A DNA stretch of 64,000 nucleotides from contig NZ_PKRQ01000001.1 of NCBI RefSeq assembly GCF_002855575.1, positions 434,001 to 498,000 of the forward strand, written 5' to 3'. The DNA is from Tabrizicola sp. TH137. GTDB taxonomy: Bacteria > Pseudomonadota > Alphaproteobacteria > Rhodobacterales > Rhodobacteraceae. The notes under the pieces are model-generated. The model did no database searches. It saw only the letters and a list, made by a program, of their open reading frames with translations, and had not been told where the DNA came from. This document shows, one piece after another, positions 27,062 to 35,617 of the stretch. Made by a program: the position numbers and the translations under genes. The first letter of the stretch is position 1; every line of letters begins with the position of its first letter.

Positions 27062-27075
27062 TTGATCCATGTCAA
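27062..27075 (-). promoter_or_regulatory. FNR-like box for ccoNOQP
   Basis: TTGATCCATGTCAA (TTGAT-N4-GTCAA) lies 105 bp before the ccoN start. In rhodobacters, FnrL activates ccoNOQP under low oxygen, and the fnrL gene itself is 1.2 kb away. Confidence 0.8.
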
Positions 27076-27093
27076 CAGTCTGGGCACTCCGCC

Positions 27094-27107
27094 TTGACCT
27101 CGGTCAA
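27094..27107 (+). promoter_or_regulatory. FNR-like box for the usp gene
   Basis: TTGACCTCGGTCAA is a perfect inverted repeat (TTGAC-N4-GTCAA) 69 bp before the usp start. A TTTATT hexamer at 27128-27133 lies about where a -10 box would be for a class II FNR promoter. The site is 19 bp from the ccoN box, so either could also influence the opposite gene. Confidence 0.7.
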
Positions 27108-27133
27108 AGAAAGACCTGCCGCTTCGGTTTATT

Positions 27134-27159
27134 GCACTCCCATGCAGCACTCCCATGCA
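27134..27159 (+). repeat. Perfect 13-bp tandem duplication in the usp leader
   Basis: GCACTCCCATGCA occurs twice in a row (27134-27146, 27147-27159), ending 4 bases before the GAAGGAGG ribosome-binding site of the usp gene. Each unit contains an ATG that does not start the gene. It looks like a recent duplication in the 5' untranslated region. Confidence 0.8.
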
Positions 27160-27175
27160 GCCGAAGGAGGCAACC

Positions 27176-28024
27176 ATGGCCTATAAATCCATCCTCACCG
27201 TTGTGACGAATCCCGAACGCGCCGAACTGGCGGTCTCCGGCGCGGCGGCGCTGGCCCTTGCCCATGACGCCCATCTCGACATCCTCGCCCTCGGCGTGGA
27301 CCGCACGCAGGTCGGCTATTCCTATGTCGGCTCCGGGGCCGTGATCCTGCAAGCCGCGCTCGACCGCGCCGAACAGGAGGCGAAGGAAATCGAAACCGCC
27401 ATCCGCAAATCCCTCGACGCGCAATCCCCCACCCTGCGCTGGTCGGTCGAGGCGGCGGTGACGCAACTAGGCGCGCTCACCGATCTGGTGGCGCAACGCG
27501 CCCGTTTCGCCGATCTGGTGGTCCAGCCTCGCCCCTATGGCCCCGCCCTCGGGGCCGAATCCGAAGCCGTGGTCGAGGCCGCGCTCTTCGAAGGTCAGGC
27601 CCCGGTCCTTGTCCTGCCTGACTCCGGGCCGGGCCGCGCGGCCACGCCCCGCCGCATCGTGCTGGCCTGGAACCAGGGCGCCGAGGCGATGACCGCCATC
27701 CGCAAGGCGCTGCCGCTCCTGCAATCGGCCGATCAGGTGATCATCGCCGTGATCGACCCGCCGCAGCACGGCCCCGAACGCTCCGATCCCGGCGGGATGC
27801 TCTGCCAGATGCTGGTGCGCCACGGCGTCCGGGCCGAGGTTTCGGTCCTGGCGCGCACGCTCCAGCGCATCTCGGACGTGCTGGCCCGCCATGTGCGCGA
27901 CACCAATGCCGATCTTCTGGTGATGGGGGCCTATGGCCATTCCCGCTTCCGCGAGGCGATCCTCGGCGGGGCCACGCGCAACATGCTGGAACAGGCTGAC
28001 GTGCCGGTCCTGATGGCACATTGA
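27176..28024 (+). CDS. Tandem universal stress protein (UspA family)
   Basis: A 282-residue cytoplasmic protein made of two Usp domains (about 1-140 and 150-282). The second has the ATP-binding pattern MGAYGHSRFREAILGGATRN; the first lacks a clean copy. The start is the ATG at 27176, 5 bases after a strong GAAGGAGG; an upstream ATG seven codons earlier is within the tandem duplication. Position opposite ccoN with its own FNR-like box suggests induction at low oxygen, as for Usp proteins next to cco genes in other rhodobacters. Confidence 0.88.
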   Translation: MAYKSILTVVTNPERAELAVSGAAALALAHDAHLDILALGVDRTQVGYSYVGSGAVILQAALDRAEQEAKEIETAIRKSLDAQSPTLRWSVEAAVTQLGALTDLVAQRARFADLVVQPRPYGPALGAESEAVVEAALFEGQAPVLVLPDSGPGRAATPRRIVLAWNQGAEAMTAIRKALPLLQSADQVIIAVIDPPQHGPERSDPGGMLCQMLVRHGVRAEVSVLARTLQRISDVLARHVRDTNADLLVMGAYGHSRFREAILGGATRNMLEQADVPVLMAH

Positions 28025-28030
28025 TCCCGC

Positions 28031-28059
28031 GGGATGGGTCGGAAGGCCCATCCCCTTTT
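28031..28059 (+). terminator. Rho-independent terminator of the usp gene
   Basis: Stem GGGATGGG / CCCATCCC (28031-28038, 28047-28054) with an 8-base loop is followed by CTTTT. It begins 6 bp after the usp stop codon. Confidence 0.75.
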
Positions 28060-28166
28060 GGACCTATCCGCAAGATCAACTGGACTCAGGCATCACGGCG
28101 CACAGGATGCAGGGGGTGGGGGGCAACTCCACCCCATGTCTTGTAAAACCCCTGCACCAACGCACC

Positions 28167-28296
28167 CTTAACCAAAATCCGGCAGCGATCCCTGCCGGAT
28201 TTTGTATGTACACTTTGCTGCACAGTTTGCGGCACAGGATGCGGCACAGCCGCCGCGCATCAAATTCGCCAGATTTTCTTGGAATTCCAGAAAGTT
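28167..28296. repeat. 12-bp iteron array, copy B, with a strong hairpin
   Basis: Between usp and fnrL (convergent) lie a CTTAACC box, a perfect 11-bp stem-loop (AAAATCCGGCA and complement, 28174-28203), and three contiguous 12-mers: TTTGCTGCACAG, TTTGCGGCACAG, GATGCGGCACAG (28214-28249). A GTTAAC box (28293-28298) lies just before the fnrL stop. The hairpin with its T-run could terminate transcription from either side. The iteron units match copies at 5.6 and 43.5 kb. Confidence 0.72.
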
Positions 28297-28299
28297 AAC

Positions 28300-29046
28300 T
28301 CAGACCAGATAACCGCCATCCGTGTCATCCCCGGTCTCTTCCAGCAACTTGTCAAAGTCGCGGACGATGACATGGCGCTTGCCTTCCAGCTCGATCACGC
28401 CATCCCGTTTCAGCGCGCTCACCTGCCGGCTCACCGTCTCCAGCGTCAGGCCCAGATAATCCGCCATCTCCTCCCGCGTCAGCGGCAGGTCGAACACGAT
28501 CGACCCCTTGGCCGATTTCAGCTTCAGATGCGTGTCCCGCCGCGCGATGATGGCCAGCAGCGACGCGATCTTCTCCCGTGCCGTCTTGCGCCCCAGAAGC
28601 AGCATCCACTCCCGCGCCGCATCCAGCTCGTCCAGCGTCATCTCCAGCAGACGCTGCGCGATATGCGGGGTGGATGACATCAGCTCTTCAAAAGGTTTCT
28701 TGCGAAAACAGCACATTACAAGGTCTGTTGTCGCCGTCACATCATAGGCCGCCGTCGGTCTCCCCGGCCGCCCGACGAAATCCGACGGCAGCAGAAGACC
28801 CACCATCTGCCGCCGCCCATCCTCCATCGTCTGGGTCAGCGTGGCGATTCCGGTCACGACCGAAGCCACGAAATCCATCCGGTCCCCCGACCAGATCACC
28901 GTCTGCCCGGCCTGGAAACTGCGATAATACTTGATCTGTTCCAGCCGCTGAAGCTCATCCGCCTCGCAACGGGCACAAACGGCACGGTGCCGGATCGGAC
29001 AATCCCCGCACTCATGAGACACCGTTTGCAGGTCATGATGAGCCAT
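28300..29046 (-). CDS. fnrL: Oxygen-sensing transcription regulator FnrL
   Basis: A 248-residue Crp/Fnr-family regulator. N-terminal cysteines at 13, 16, 24 and 27, plus Cys112/Cys113, provide ligands for an oxygen-labile [4Fe-4S] cluster. The cyclic-nucleotide-like fold is followed by a helix-turn-helix (about residues 186-215) with the ETVSRQ recognition helix; this E-SR pattern is specific for TTGAT half-sites. Matching boxes occur before ccoN, usp, ccoG and hemN in this window. The start is the ATG at 29044-29046. A box at 29092-29105 may also allow autoregulation. Confidence 0.94.
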   Translation of the reverse strand: MAHHDLQTVSHECGDCPIRHRAVCARCEADELQRLEQIKYYRSFQAGQTVIWSGDRMDFVASVVTGIATLTQTMEDGRRQMVGLLLPSDFVGRPGRPTAAYDVTATTDLVMCCFRKKPFEELMSSTPHIAQRLLEMTLDELDAAREWMLLLGRKTAREKIASLLAIIARRDTHLKLKSAKGSIVFDLPLTREEMADYLGLTLETVSRQVSALKRDGVIELEGKRHVIVRDFDKLLEETGDDTDGGYLV

Positions 29047-29091
29047 GGCCAGCTCCTTCGTCTCTCGGCCCCGGCACAGCAACCCGCGGGT

Positions 29092-29105
29092 TTGATCTGC
29101 ATCAA
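29092..29105 (+). promoter_or_regulatory. FNR-like box between fnrL and hemN
   Basis: TTGATCTGCATCAA fits TTGAT-N4-ATCAA perfectly. It is 46 bp from the fnrL start and 35 bp before the hemN start, so it can control both divergent genes. Confidence 0.85.
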
Positions 29106-29139
29106 GGCCGACATTCAGTCATTGTATCAGGCTATTCCA

Positions 29140-30495
29140 ATGAACCATGAATCGCAACTGATGCGCCTCGGTCTTTTTGACGCGCGGGTGCCCCGCTACA
29201 CCAGCTATCCCACGGCCCCCCACTTCGGCGGCGGGGTCGGGTCGGCTGAATTCACCGATTGGATTCAATCGGTTCCGGCGGGATCGTCGATTTCGCTCTA
29301 CCTCCACGTGCCCTTCTGCCGCAGGCTGTGCTGGTTCTGCGCCTGCCGGACACAGGGCACTTCCTCGGAGGAACCCGTCCGCGCCTATGCCCAGACGCTC
29401 AAGGCCGAGATCGCGCTGCTCAAGCGCCATCTCGCCCCCGGCATCACCCTCTCGCGCCTGCACTGGGGCGGCGGCACACCCACCCTCCTGCCCGCCGACA
29501 TGATGCGCGATCTGGCCGATACCATCTTCGACGCCGTCCCCATGGGCCCCGGTGCCGAATTCTCGGTCGAGATCGACCCGAACGAGATCGACGATGCCCG
29601 CCTCGACGCGCTGGCCGCCGCAGGCATGAACCGCGCCTCGATCGGGGTGCAGGATTTCGATCCCGAAATCCAGAAAACCATAGGCAGGGAACAGGGTTAC
29701 GAGCTGACAAAGCGCGTGGCCGATCTCATCCGCGCCCGCGGCGTGGGCAGCCTGAATGCCGATATCCTCTACGGATTGCCGCATCAGACCCGCGCGAAAA
29801 TCTCGGATTCCGTGCAGAAACTGCTGACCCTCTCGCCCGACCGCGTGGCACTTTACGGCTATGCCCATGTGCCATGGATGAGCCGCCGCCAGCAGATGAT
29901 CCCCTCCGACGCCATGCCCACCCCCGAAGAACGCCTGCGCCTGTTCGAAACCGCGCGGCAGCTTTTCACCTGGGACGGCTATCAGGAAATCGGCATCGAC
30001 CATTTCGCCCGCCCCTCGGACGGCATGGCCATCGCCGCCCGCAACGGCACCCTGCGCCGGAATTTTCAAGGATATACTGATGATACGGCCCCGATCCTGA
30101 TCGGCCTCGGCGCCTCCTCCATCAGCCGCTTCCCCCAAGGCTACGCCCAGAACGCCTCGGGCACGTCGGACCATACCAAGGCCATCCGCGACGGTCGCTT
30201 CTCAACCCATCGCGGCCATGTCTTCGCGGGCGAAGACCTCCTCCGCGCCCGGATCATCGAGGCGCTGATGTGCGATTTCAGGGTGAATAGGGCCGAGTTG
30301 ATCCGCGATTTCGGTGTGACAGATCAAAGACTTGACGCCTTGTTCGGCACCGCAGCAACGGCCTTCCAGGGCTGGGTGGATGTCGATGCGGACGGCCTCG
30401 CCATTCCACCCAAGGCACGGCCCCTCGCAAGGATGATCGCCCGCGCCTTCGACGCCTACGACCAGACCAAGGCCCAGCACTCGGCCGCGATCTGA
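29140..30495 (+). CDS. hemN: Oxygen-independent coproporphyrinogen III oxidase (radical SAM)
   Basis: A 451-residue cytoplasmic radical-SAM enzyme that makes protoporphyrinogen IX without O2. The cluster motif is HVPFCRRLCWFCAC, with Cys60, 64 and 67 as the CxxxCxxC ligands, followed by HWGGGTPTLL for SAM binding. The N-terminal VPRYTSYPTAPHF is found in true HemN proteins, unlike HemW, and the length also fits. The start is the ATG at 29140 in front of this conserved N-terminus. The equivalent gene in Rhodobacter is also called hemZ. It would be expressed when FnrL is active. Confidence 0.95.
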   Translation: MNHESQLMRLGLFDARVPRYTSYPTAPHFGGGVGSAEFTDWIQSVPAGSSISLYLHVPFCRRLCWFCACRTQGTSSEEPVRAYAQTLKAEIALLKRHLAPGITLSRLHWGGGTPTLLPADMMRDLADTIFDAVPMGPGAEFSVEIDPNEIDDARLDALAAAGMNRASIGVQDFDPEIQKTIGREQGYELTKRVADLIRARGVGSLNADILYGLPHQTRAKISDSVQKLLTLSPDRVALYGYAHVPWMSRRQQMIPSDAMPTPEERLRLFETARQLFTWDGYQEIGIDHFARPSDGMAIAARNGTLRRNFQGYTDDTAPILIGLGASSISRFPQGYAQNASGTSDHTKAIRDGRFSTHRGHVFAGEDLLRARIIEALMCDFRVNRAELIRDFGVTDQRLDALFGTAATAFQGWVDVDADGLAIPPKARPLARMIARAFDAYDQTKAQHSAAI

Positions 30496-30502
30496 CGCGG
30501 AA

Positions 30503-30522
30503 GATGGGCAGAATTGCCCATC
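30503..30522. terminator. Hairpin between convergent hemN and glycosyltransferase genes
   Basis: GATGGGCA-GAAT-TGCCCATC is a perfect 8-bp stem ending exactly at the glycosyltransferase stop codon. A related TGGGCA-ATAC-TGCCCA hairpin lies in the other convergent gap at 23355-23370, again preceded by GGA. It may serve as a bidirectional terminator, though no T-run follows. Confidence 0.45.
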
Positions 30523-31746
30523 CTACGGCCCGAAACGTTCCACCATCTCCACCATCCGCGGCAGGCAGACCGACCGCAGGTCGTATCTCTCCAGCACCGT
30601 CTGCCGGGCCGCCGCACGCAAGGGCAGAAACCGCTCCGGCGCCTCCAGCGCTTCGATGATGGCCCGCGACCAGCCCGCGATATCAAAGAAATCGACCAGC
30701 AGGCCGTTCTGCCCATGCCGGATCACCTCGCGCACGGGCGCTGTGTCCGACCCGATCACCAACGCACCCGCCGACATCGCCTCCAGCATCGACCAGGAGA
30801 GGACGAAGGGATAGGTCAGATAGGCATGCGCCCGGCTGACCTGCATCAGCGACACGAAGGTGGAATAGGGCACTTTCCCAATAAAATGAACGCGGGACAG
30901 ATCCAGCCGATCCTTCACCTCATCCAGATAAATGTCCTTCCACCGCCGCCCATCCTTCGGCGGCGGGCCATAGCTGACATCGTCGCCCCCCACGATCACC
31001 ACCTGCGCCGCGGGCCGCGCCGCCAGAACCGAAGGCAGCGCCCGCATGAAGCTGTGATAGCCCCGATAGGGTTCCAGATTGCGGTTTACAAAGGTCAGAA
31101 CCTCATCCCCCGCCCGCAGCACGCGACCATCCGGCAGGGTCACGCTGGCCGCCGGATCAGGCTGCACGGCCGCGCTATCAACGCCATCAAAGATCACCTC
31201 GATCATCTTCCGCAGGGGCGGCGGATAGGTGGAGGCCTGCCACTCCGTCGGCGACACGCCCGCATCGGCATGCAGCATCGCCTGCCCCAGATGCGCCGTC
31301 CGCCCCTGCGCGATCAGCACCTGATCGAAACCACCATCCCCCGCCTCGGGGTCAAAGCCGACATCGGCGCCCTGGCCACGATAGTAGAATTCGGCATAGA
31401 CGATCAGCTTCGCCTCGGGCCAGACTTCCTTCAGGAACAGCGTCTCTCCCCAACCGGAATGACCAAAGATCACGTCGGGCACATATCCCGTCTCGCGCCG
31501 CAGCCGGAGGCAGGCCCGCGCCACCGTCACGCCCCGATCGCTCTGCGTGGTATAGTTGCGCCCCAATCGGCAGGCCTGGGCATCGACCTTCGGCGGATCG
31601 TGGCGATAGCGCAGCGTGCGGATATCGGTCTCGCGCTTGTTCACGATATCGGTCAGGGCCAACACGTCATGCCCCCGCCGCTTCAGTTCGGGCGCAAGAT
31701 ACAGGAACTGGCCGGGGAAATTCTGGTGAACCAGAAGAACCTTCAC
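30523..31746 (-). CDS. Glycosyltransferase family 4 protein
   Basis: A 407-residue GT-B fold glycosyltransferase. The N-terminus is the nucleotide-free domain ([14 protein letters not shown]), and the C-terminal donor domain has VHFIGKVPYSTFVSLM and the SWSMLEAMSAGALVIGSDTAPVRE-like region, with the retained EAMSAG acidic site typical of GT4. The length is standard. Its start overlaps the yejF stop by 4 bp, so it is expressed with the yej operon, an unusual companion for a peptide importer. Acceptor and donor sugars are unknown. Confidence 0.85.
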   Translation of the reverse strand: MKVLLVHQNFPGQFLYLAPELKRRGHDVLALTDIVNKRETDIRTLRYRHDPPKVDAQACRLGRNYTTQSDRGVTVARACLRLRRETGYVPDVIFGHSGWGETLFLKEVWPEAKLIVYAEFYYRGQGADVGFDPEAGDGGFDQVLIAQGRTAHLGQAMLHADAGVSPTEWQASTYPPPLRKMIEVIFDGVDSAAVQPDPAASVTLPDGRVLRAGDEVLTFVNRNLEPYRGYHSFMRALPSVLAARPAAQVVIVGGDDVSYGPPPKDGRRWKDIYLDEVKDRLDLSRVHFIGKVPYSTFVSLMQVSRAHAYLTYPFVLSWSMLEAMSAGALVIGSDTAPVREVIRHGQNGLLVDFFDIAGWSRAIIEALEAPERFLPLRAAARQTVLERYDLRSVCLPRMVEMVERFGP

Positions 31747-33338
31747 GCCACTTTCCCCCCGAAGGCCGCAGCCATCAGGGATCGCGTATAGGCGCTTTTC
31801 GGCGCGTCAAAAACCGTTGCGCAGTCGCCTGCTTCCACCACATCACCCGATTTCATCACCATCACCCTATGCGACAAGGCCTTCACCACCCGCAGATCGT
31901 GGCTGATGAAGATATAGGCCAGGCCCCATTTCCGCTGCAACGCCCGCAGCAAGTCCACGATCTGCACCTGCACCGTCATGTCCAGCGCCGAGGTGGGTTC
32001 ATCCAGCACCACCAGCTTGGGCCGCAGGATCATCGCCCGGGCGATGGCAATCCGCTGCCGTTGCCCGCCCGAAAATTCGTGCGGATAACGCCCCATCCAT
32101 GCCGGATCGAGCCCGACCTCCGCCATGATTTCGGCCACCATCTCGCGCCGGTCGCGGCCGGGGTCCACCCCATGCACGCCAAGACCTTCGGCGATGATCT
32201 GTTCCGCCGTCATGCGCGGCGAGAGGCTGCCGAACGGGTCCTGGAACACCACCTGCATGTCGCGGCGCAGGGCGCGCAGGGCGGCCCCCTGCACATCCTT
32301 CAACTCGCGCCCCAGAAAGACCACGCGGCCCTCTGAAGGCGTCAGGCGCAACACGGCCAAGGCCAGCGTCGTCTTGCCCGATCCGCTTTCGCCCACGATC
32401 CCCAGCGTCTCGCCCGCCCGGACGGAGAGGGTGGCATCATTCACCGCCTTCACATGCCCCACTGTCCGGCGCAGCAACCCGCGCTGGATGGGAAACCAGA
32501 CGCGCAGGTTTTCCGTCCGCGCCACTTCCGGCGCATCGGCCGGGATCGGTTCCGGCACGCCCCTAGGTTCGGCGGCCAGCAGCTTTTGCGTGTAGGGATG
32601 CTGCGGATTGGCGAAAATCTCCTTCGCCGGGCCCTGTTCCACGATCTCGCCGCCCTGCATCACGCAGACCCGGTCCGCGATCCGCCGTACGATGCCAAGG
32701 TCATGGGTGATGAAGAGAAGGCTCAACCCCTCCTTCGCCTTCAACTCGGCCAGCAGATCAAGGATCTGCGCCTGGATCGTCACGTCCAGCGCCGTGGTCG
32801 GCTCATCCGCGATCAGAAGCTCCGGCCCATTGGCCAGCGCCATGGCGATCATCACCCGCTGACGTTGCCCGCCCGAAAGCTGATGCGGATAGGCACCAAG
32901 GCGACTTTCCGCTTCAGCGATCCCCACCTTCTGCAACAGGTCCACGATGCGCGCCCGCGCGGCATCGCCCGAAAGGCCCTGATGCAGGGCAAGGCTTTCG
33001 CCTAATTGCCGTTCGATCGTGTGCAGGGGGTTCAGGCTCGTCATCGGCTCCTGGAAGATGAAACTGATGTCATTGCCGCGCACCCGGCGCAATTCGGCCT
33101 CGGACGCCCCCACCATTTCGCGCCCAAGATAGCGGATCGACCCGTCCACACCCGCGCTGTCAGGCAGCAGCGACACCGTGGACAACGCGGTCACCGACTT
33201 GCCCGATCCGCTTTCCCCCACCAGCGCGACCGTCTCGCCCTTGCCGACGGTAAAGCTGACGCCCCTCACCGCCTCGATCACGCGGCCATCCTGACGGAAG
33301 CGGATGGAAAGCTTCTCGACCTCCAGCACAACGCTCAT
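31743..33338 (-). CDS. yejF: Peptide/microcin C-type ABC transporter, dual ATPase YejF
   Basis: A 531-residue fusion of two ABC ATPase domains energising oligopeptide uptake. Each half has a Walker A ([18 protein letters not shown]), a signature ([18 protein letters not shown]) and a Walker B ([24 protein letters not shown]). The order and length match YejF. It overlaps yejE by 4 bp at the start and the glycosyltransferase by 4 bp at the end. Confidence 0.92.
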   Translation of the reverse strand: MSVVLEVEKLSIRFRQDGRVIEAVRGVSFTVGKGETVALVGESGSGKSVTALSTVSLLPDSAGVDGSIRYLGREMVGASEAELRRVRGNDISFIFQEPMTSLNPLHTIERQLGESLALHQGLSGDAARARIVDLLQKVGIAEAESRLGAYPHQLSGGQRQRVMIAMALANGPELLIADEPTTALDVTIQAQILDLLAELKAKEGLSLLFITHDLGIVRRIADRVCVMQGGEIVEQGPAKEIFANPQHPYTQKLLAAEPRGVPEPIPADAPEVARTENLRVWFPIQRGLLRRTVGHVKAVNDATLSVRAGETLGIVGESGSGKTTLALAVLRLTPSEGRVVFLGRELKDVQGAALRALRRDMQVVFQDPFGSLSPRMTAEQIIAEGLGVHGVDPGRDRREMVAEIMAEVGLDPAWMGRYPHEFSGGQRQRIAIARAMILRPKLVVLDEPTSALDMTVQVQIVDLLRALQRKWGLAYIFISHDLRVVKALSHRVMVMKSGDVVEAGDCATVFDAPKSAYTRSLMAAAFGGKVA

Positions 33339-34450
33339 CGGAAGGTCTTTCTGGGGTCAAAGGCATCACGCACGCCTTCGAAGACGAAGACCAGAAGGCT
33401 GAGCATGATGGCAAAGGTGAAGAAGGCCGTGAAGCCCAGCCACGGCGCCTGTAGGTTCTGCTTGGCCTGCTGGGTCAGTTCACCAAGGCTGGGCGCGCTT
33501 TCCGGCAGGCCAAAGCCCAGGAAATCCAGCGTGGCAAGGCTGCCGATGGTGCCGGTGATGATGAAGGGCAGCATGGTCAGCGTGGCGACCATGGCATTGG
33601 GCAGCACATGGCGGAACATGATCACAGGGTCGGACACGCCCAAGGCCCGCGCCGCGCGGACATATTCGAAGTTCCGCGCCCGCAGGAATTCGGCCCTGAC
33701 CACCCCCACCAGCGCCGTCCAGCCGAACAGCACCATCAGGCCCACCAGAAGCCAGAAATCCATCGTGAAGATCGCCGCCACGATGATGATGATGTAAAGG
33801 CTGGGCGTCGCCCCCCAGATCTCGATCACCCGCTGGAAGATCAGGTCGGTCAGCCCGCCGAAATAGCCCTGCACCGCACCCGCCGCGATGCCCACGACAG
33901 AGGTAATCAGCGTCACGATCAGTGCGAAACTCACCGACAGGCGGAAGCCATAGATCACCCGCGCCAGCACGTCCCGCGCCGTGTCATCCGTGCCCAGCCA
34001 GTGGTTTTCATCCGGTGCCGAAGGGGCAGGCCCGTCCAGATCGTTGATCGTGTTATAGCTGTAAGGGATGATCGGCCAGACGATCCAGCCTTCAACGAAC
34101 GCCGGATCGGCCGCCGCCCGCGTGCCATCCGCCACCTGCGCGATCACGCCTTCCGGATCGTCCCAGCAATCAAGGCTTCCACCGGACTTGATCAGGCATT
34201 GCACCTCGACATCGGTGTATTTCGCCTCGGTCCGGAAATCGCCGCCGAAGGCGGTTTCCGGGTAGAAGGTCAAGAAGGGGGTATGCAGTTCGCCCCTATA
34301 GCTGACCAGCAGGGGGCGGTCATTGGCAATGACCTCGGCAAAAAGCGAGATGCCGTAAAGCACCAGGAATATCCAGAGCGACCAATAGGCCCGCCGGTTG
34401 GCCGTGAAGTTGCGCCAGCGGCGCTGGTTCAGGGGGGACAGCGCCATCAT
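33335..34450 (-). CDS. yejE: Peptide ABC transporter permease YejE
   Basis: A 371-residue inner-membrane permease of the OppC branch. The N-terminal cytoplasmic stretch [20 protein letters not shown] leads to a first helix, a long periplasmic loop and then five helices with the EAA-type motif ([19 protein letters not shown]). It starts at the ATG at 34448-34450, sharing ATGA with the yejB stop; a longer frame reads antisense-free into yejB and is a shadow. Confidence 0.92.
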   Translation of the reverse strand: MMALSPLNQRRWRNFTANRRAYWSLWIFLVLYGISLFAEVIANDRPLLVSYRGELHTPFLTFYPETAFGGDFRTEAKYTDVEVQCLIKSGGSLDCWDDPEGVIAQVADGTRAAADPAFVEGWIVWPIIPYSYNTINDLDGPAPSAPDENHWLGTDDTARDVLARVIYGFRLSVSFALIVTLITSVVGIAAGAVQGYFGGLTDLIFQRVIEIWGATPSLYIIIIVAAIFTMDFWLLVGLMVLFGWTALVGVVRAEFLRARNFEYVRAARALGVSDPVIMFRHVLPNAMVATLTMLPFIITGTIGSLATLDFLGFGLPESAPSLGELTQQAKQNLQAPWLGFTAFFTFAIMLSLLVFVFEGVRDAFDPRKTFR

Positions 34451-35598
34451 GTCCTCCGCGTGCCAAAGTCGATGCGGGGGTCGATCCAGACATACATCAG
34501 GTCTGAAATGATCCCCATCACCAACCCGATCAGGCCAAAGAAGAACAGCGTGCCGAAGATCACGGGGTAATCCCGCTCCACCGCCGCGCGGAAGCCAAGC
34601 TGGCCAAGGCCATCCAGCGAAAAGATCGTTTCGATAATCAGGCTGCCGCCGAAGAATACCCCCACGAACAGCGCCGGAAAGCCCGCGATGACGATCAGCA
34701 TCGCGTTGCGGAAGACATGGCCATACAGGACACGGCTTTCGGTTAAACCCTTCGCCCGCGCCGTCATCACATATTGCTTCTTGATCTCGTCCAGAAAGCT
34801 GTTCTTCGTCAGCAGGGTCAGCGTGGCAAAGCTGGAAATGGTGGAGGCGATCACCGGCAACGCGATATGCCACAGGTAATCCGCCGCCTTGCCCAGCAGC
34901 GACAATTCTTCCCAATTGTCAGAGGTCAGGCCCCGCAGCGGGAAAATCTTCCAGTAGGACCCGCCCGCGAACAGCACCAGCAGCAGGATGGCGAACAGGA
35001 AGCCGGGGATCGCATAGCCCACGATGATCGCCCCGCTTGTCCAAGTATCAAAGGGCGTGCCGTCGCGCACCGCCTTGCGGATACCAAGGGGGATGGAGAT
35101 CAGATAGGCGATCAGCGTGGACCAAAGGCCCAGCGTGATGGACACCGGCATTTTTTCGATCACCAGATCGACGACGTCGATGGAACGGAAGTAGCTTTCC
35201 CCGAAATCAAAGCGGATATAGTTCCACATCATGATGAAGAAGCGCTCCGTCGCGGGGATCATCTCCTTCTGACATTCCGGCGCAGTGACCGACGGCTCAC
35301 CCGTGAAGCCCTCTTCGCAGACGATGCGGGCAAAGCCGAACTGCACCTCAAGCTGCGCCAGAAACTCGGGCGGCAGGCCGCGTGCACCGATATAGCCGTC
35401 ATCCTGCCCTTGCGTTTCCACCCCGGCATCGCCGCCGCCCGACACGACCTCCATCGCGTCGCCATCGCCTTCCAGCCGCGCCGCCACCTGTTCGATGGGG
35501 CCGCCCGGCACGAATTGCGTGAGCGCGAAGTTGATGACCATGATCCCGACCAGCGTCGGGATGATCAGCAAAAGCCGCCGCAGGATATAGGCGCCCAT
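34447..35598 (-). CDS. yejB: Peptide ABC transporter permease YejB
   Basis: A 383-residue permease of the OppB branch. It starts [18 protein letters not shown], the usual first helix, and has the EAA motif ([19 protein letters not shown]). Between helix 1 and helix 2 lies a long, acidic Gly-rich periplasmic insertion (about residues 40-105), larger than in typical OppB and common in YejB. The start is the ATG at 35596-35598, 19 bp after yejA. Confidence 0.92.
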   Translation of the reverse strand: MGAYILRRLLLIIPTLVGIMVINFALTQFVPGGPIEQVAARLEGDGDAMEVVSGGGDAGVETQGQDDGYIGARGLPPEFLAQLEVQFGFARIVCEEGFTGEPSVTAPECQKEMIPATERFFIMMWNYIRFDFGESYFRSIDVVDLVIEKMPVSITLGLWSTLIAYLISIPLGIRKAVRDGTPFDTWTSGAIIVGYAIPGFLFAILLLVLFAGGSYWKIFPLRGLTSDNWEELSLLGKAADYLWHIALPVIASTISSFATLTLLTKNSFLDEIKKQYVMTARAKGLTESRVLYGHVFRNAMLIVIAGFPALFVGVFFGGSLIIETIFSLDGLGQLGFRAAVERDYPVIFGTLFFFGLIGLVMGIISDLMYVWIDPRIDFGTRRT

Positions 35599-35617
35599 TC
35601 GGAGCTGTGCCTTCCGG

